Part shown: positions 7,495 to 8,647 of the stretch, piece after piece
Numbering within the stretch: position 1 is the stretch's first letter
Layout of the letters: each line of letters starts with the position of its first letter
Source of the DNA: Prevotella sp. CAG:924
GTDB taxonomy: Bacteria; Bacteroidota; Bacteroidia; Bacteroidales; Bacteroidaceae
DNA length: 8,647 bases
Reading direction: 5' to 3'
Assembly: GCA_000431975.1 (NCBI GenBank)
Contig: HF988565.1
Location: 1-8,647, forward strand
Made by a program: the position numbers and the translations under genes
The notes under the pieces: model-generated
The model's database searches: none
What the model was told of the DNA's origin: nothing
Seen by the model: only the letters and a program-made list of their open reading frames with translations

Positions 7495-7991
7495 ATCTCC
7501 AAGATTTTGTTTACCACGTCGTCGACCATGGCCTCCGTCGTGAAGATGATGTCGTAGTGCTCAAAACTCATGTTTGTGGCATTGCGTGCCACCAGCCTCC
7601 TGAACAGGTCGCGTTCCTCCTCGCCGGTGTCTCCGTAGGCCACGATCGTCGCCTTCTTCGGCCTCACCGCACGCTGCACATGGTGGGTCTCGCCCTTGTG
7701 GATGCGTATGAACGCCTGCTGTATGGGGATGGCACGCTCAAGCATCGTCTTCATCACGCTGTCGTAGCCGCCATATCTCAGCCGGCTGACATAGATCACC
7801 CGATCGCTCTGCGCGATGCACGGATAGACGGTCGTGGCGTCATCGCGGATCACGCACTGCCCCGGCGTCTTGGTCCAGCATCTGAAGCATCCCATGCAGG
7901 GAGCGATCCGAAGCGACGACAGGTCGAAGTATCTCGTTTCGGCACCCCGAAGGGTGATGTTCAGTGGTCGGTCACTCATTATCAGTCTCAT
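7479..7991 (-). CDS. Flavodoxin-family protein with CxxCxxC cluster (NADPH-dependent FMN reductase-like)
   Basis: This 170-residue protein resembles the multimeric or iron-sulfur flavoprotein branch of NADPH-dependent FMN reductases. The diagnostic segment is PCMGCFRCWTKTPGQCVIRD (residues 31-50) with C32, C35, C38 and C46. SRLRYGGYDSVMKTMLER (69-86) is the usual flavin-side loop and helix, and VAYGDTGEEE (117-126) the next strand and turn. The canonical N-terminal NGSPR loop is missing; the protein starts MRLIMSDRP and goes quickly to the cysteine motif. I believe this is a recurring short subfamily in Bacteroidota. The start at 7991 is chosen because an extension to 8186 would run through the promoter at 8123-8130 and adds sequence without family character; an internal ATG at 7979 is possible. 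AGAGAGA precedes the start. It is the first gene of the pair. Confidence 0.82.
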   Translation of the reverse strand: MRLIMSDRPLNITLRGAETRYFDLSSLRIAPCMGCFRCWTKTPGQCVIRDDATTVYPCIAQSDRVIYVSRLRYGGYDSVMKTMLERAIPIQQAFIRIHKGETHHVQRAVRPKKATIVAYGDTGEEERDLFRRLVARNATNMSFEHYDIIFTTEAMVDDVVNKILEIWEES

Positions 7992-8118
7992 ATTCTCTCT
8001 GTGTTTGTGTAGGGGGGAGCATCCGGCCGGAACCGCATCACGGCCTTGACAAGCCGTCGCCCTCGGCGCCTGCAGACACTCCCAGTGTCGTTTATCAATC
8101 CTTGTATGAAAAAAGCGG
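7992..8118 (-). promoter_or_regulatory. Structured 5' leader of the flavoprotein operon
   Basis: The interval between the predicted transcription start and the first flavoprotein ATG is about 125 nt and non-coding. It holds a perfect GACACT-CCC-AGTGTC inverted repeat (8075-8089), a second one, ACGGC (8040-8044) with GCCGT (8053-8057), and a CCGGCCGG palindrome. A leader this long and structured may regulate expression, but it matches no riboswitch that I recognise. Confidence 0.4.
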
Positions 8119-8122
8119 GCTG

Positions 8123-8130
8123 CAAAGGTA
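8123..8130 (-). promoter_or_regulatory. Predicted Bacteroidota -7 promoter element for the flavoprotein operon
   Basis: On the minus strand the sequence is TACCTTTG followed by CA, an exact TAnnTTTG match. The same 10-mer, TACCTTTGCA, occurs inside the CRISPR repeats at 8560-8569 and 8637-8646. Transcription would begin near 8116-8119. No clear -33 TTTG lies 19-21 nt upstream. Confidence 0.7.
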
Positions 8131-8384
8131 CGAAATCTGGCGTAAACGACTGACTTAAAAAAGATTACGACGACTGTCATTTTCATTAATACTGATTAAA
8201 CAATCTATTGAAACGTAAAAACGGACGCCAATTCATAATGAATTCTAAATACGGCAACTGAAAATCCAGAAAACGACCCTTCTCCTGTCTCCCTGCTGAC
8301 GGCTGTCAGACAAGAATGAAGGAGGCCGACCCGACCTCCAAGGCCAAGGGCCGGCTGGAATGTTCTCACGACAGGACAATCCCT
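8131..8384. other. Intergenic region between flavoprotein promoter and CRISPR array
   Basis: No convincing gene lies here. The left half (about 8150-8270) is AT-rich; the right half is GC-rich and carries two small inverted repeats: CTGAC-GGCT-GTCAG (8295-8308) and GGAGGCCG (8321-8328) with CGACCTCC (8332-8339, one mismatch). Open frames crossing this region run into the CRISPR repeats and have no protein-like character. It may be the flank, leader or trailer of the array. Confidence 0.5.
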
Positions 8385-8431
8385 ATCGTGACTGGCCTTA
8401 AGATTCCTGCCCCGGCACGGCAACGAATGTC
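8385..8431 (+). repeat. Highly degenerate CRISPR repeat (outermost)
   Basis: Ungapped alignment to the intact repeat at 8537 gives 29 identities in 47 positions, with the best-kept blocks around TCGTGAC, CCTTAAGATTC and CAACGAA. It starts exactly 76 nt before the next degenerate copy, so a 29-nt spacer (8432-8460) remains in register. The promoter elements are gone (ATCG for GTTG, TGCCCCGG for TACCTTTG). One more period to the left gives only chance-level similarity, so this appears to be the array edge. Confidence 0.65.
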
Positions 8432-8460
8432 CCCGCCTCGTGGCTGCTTCCGGGGGCATT

Positions 8461-8507
8461 GCCGTGACTTGCCATGGGATTCTTACCCTTGCGTGACGAT
8501 AAACATC
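8461..8507 (+). repeat. Degenerate CRISPR repeat
   Basis: Aligned without gaps to the repeat at 8537, 33 of 47 positions match, including ATTCTTACC in the centre and AAACATC at the 3' end. That last match is the best evidence in this window for a 47-nt repeat ending in CATC. A 29-nt spacer (8508-8536) separates it from the first intact repeat. The embedded promoter is weakened: GCCG replaces GTTG and TACCCTTG replaces TACCTTTG. Confidence 0.8.
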
Positions 8508-8536
8508 ACCATTCACTTGAATATCGGCGGTTTGCC

Positions 8537-8567
8537 GTTGTGATTTGCTTTAAAATTCTTACCTTTG
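8537..8567 (+). promoter_or_regulatory. Promoter embedded in the first intact CRISPR repeat
   Basis: GTTG (8537-8540), 19 nt, then TACCTTTG (8560-8567) fits the Bacteroidota -33/-7 layout. Transcription would start near 8573-8576, in the last few bases of the repeat, and read through the spacer into the 5' part of the next repeat. That is the layout needed for a self-contained type II-C crRNA. Confidence 0.6.
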
Positions 8568-8613
8568 CATAATAACAAACATCTGCCGCAGACGCATCTC
8601 GCGAACTGCTTCG

Positions 8614-8644
8614 GTTGTGATTTGCTTTAAAATTCTTACCTTTG
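8614..8644 (+). promoter_or_regulatory. Promoter embedded in the second CRISPR repeat
   Basis: The same elements recur one period later: GTTG (8614-8617), 19 nt, TACCTTTG (8637-8644). The predicted start falls just beyond the window edge. Confidence 0.58.
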
Positions 8645-8647
8645 CAT

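Larger units (their letters stand above)
8537..8647 (+). CRISPR. Type II-C-like CRISPR array, first intact repeats, continues past the window
   Basis: Two copies of the repeat beginning GTTGTGATTTGCTTTAAAAT start at 8537 and 8614. They are identical over the 34 nt visible in the second, which the window edge cuts. The 77-nt period, with a repeat of about 47 nt (8537-8583), leaves a 30-nt spacer (8584-8613). Long repeats of 46-48 nt starting GTTGTGATTTGC with 30-nt spacers are characteristic of type II-C (Cas9) arrays in Bacteroidota. The + orientation follows from the embedded promoter and from that family pattern. No cas genes are in the window. Confidence 0.88.

Noticed and set aside
7992..8186. 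N-terminal extension of the first flavoprotein to the ATG at 8186 (235 residues).
   Set aside because: The extension crosses the predicted promoter and the hairpins of the leader, and its sequence does not resemble a flavodoxin N-terminus.
8240..8258. Possible tracrRNA anti-repeat: GAATTCTAAATACGGCAAC partly complements the repeat 5' half, and two small hairpins follow.
   Set aside because: Only a block of about 10 nt (one mismatch) plus CAAC pair. The middle does not, no TAnnTTTG promoter precedes it, and no T-run follows the hairpins. Chance similarity in AT-rich DNA is likely.
8302..8348. A third degenerate repeat one more period to the left.
   Set aside because: Ungapped alignment gives about 12 of 47 matches, which is chance level.
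8205..8543. Open frames on both strands between the flavoprotein promoter and the CRISPR array (8205-8516 minus, 8316-8543 plus).
   Set aside because: Both run through the degenerate CRISPR repeats, have no recognisable protein features and lack promoters or ribosome sites.

Overview
The window looks like a Bacteroidota (Bacteroidales) chromosome. The main evidence is four or more sites matching the phylum's unusual -7 promoter element TAnnTTTG (56-63 on +, 6619-6626 and 8123-8130 on -, and inside each intact CRISPR repeat), together with genes that mostly lack strong Shine-Dalgarno sequences. Most of the window is GC-rich, which fits a high-GC member of the order. The genus cannot be fixed from this sequence alone.

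Layout from left to right: (1) A + strand gene (88-1053), visibly more AT-rich than the rest, encodes a probable PD-(D/E)XK nuclease of the PGN_0703-type putative restriction endonucleases. It meets the next operon tail to tail at a 16-bp hairpin (1100-1138) that probably terminates both. (2) A three-gene minus-strand operon encodes a complete tripartite RND efflux pump: lipoprotein adaptor (5436-6572), CusA/CzcA-type inner-membrane pump (2307-5423) and TolC-like outer-membrane factor (1141-2310). The junctions are tight (12 nt, then an ATGA overlap). A promoter with a palindromic, operator-like site lies just upstream of the adaptor. (3) A two-gene minus-strand operon encodes two flavodoxin-fold oxidoreductases (7479-7991 and 6886-7494), with its own promoter, a long structured leader and a classic intrinsic terminator (6804-6833). 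(4) After about 250 bp with no recognisable gene, a type II-C-like CRISPR array begins and runs off the right edge.

The CRISPR end is the most interesting part. The repeat is about 47 nt with 29-30 nt spacers, and each intact copy carries a Bacteroidota promoter (GTTG, 19 nt, TACCTTTG), so each spacer could be transcribed separately. Two further repeats left of the first intact copy (8461-8507 and 8385-8431) are heavily decayed but remain in register. Their substitutions are overwhelmingly A/T to G/C transitions, several are shared by both copies, and both have lost their promoter elements. No cas gene or convincing tracrRNA is present in the window; any would have to lie beyond the right edge.

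Functionally, the pump operon would export metal ions or other toxic compounds from the periplasm or cytoplasm across the outer membrane. The flavoprotein pair probably carries out NAD(P)H-linked redox chemistry. The nuclease and the CRISPR array are candidate defence functions flanking these housekeeping or stress genes.
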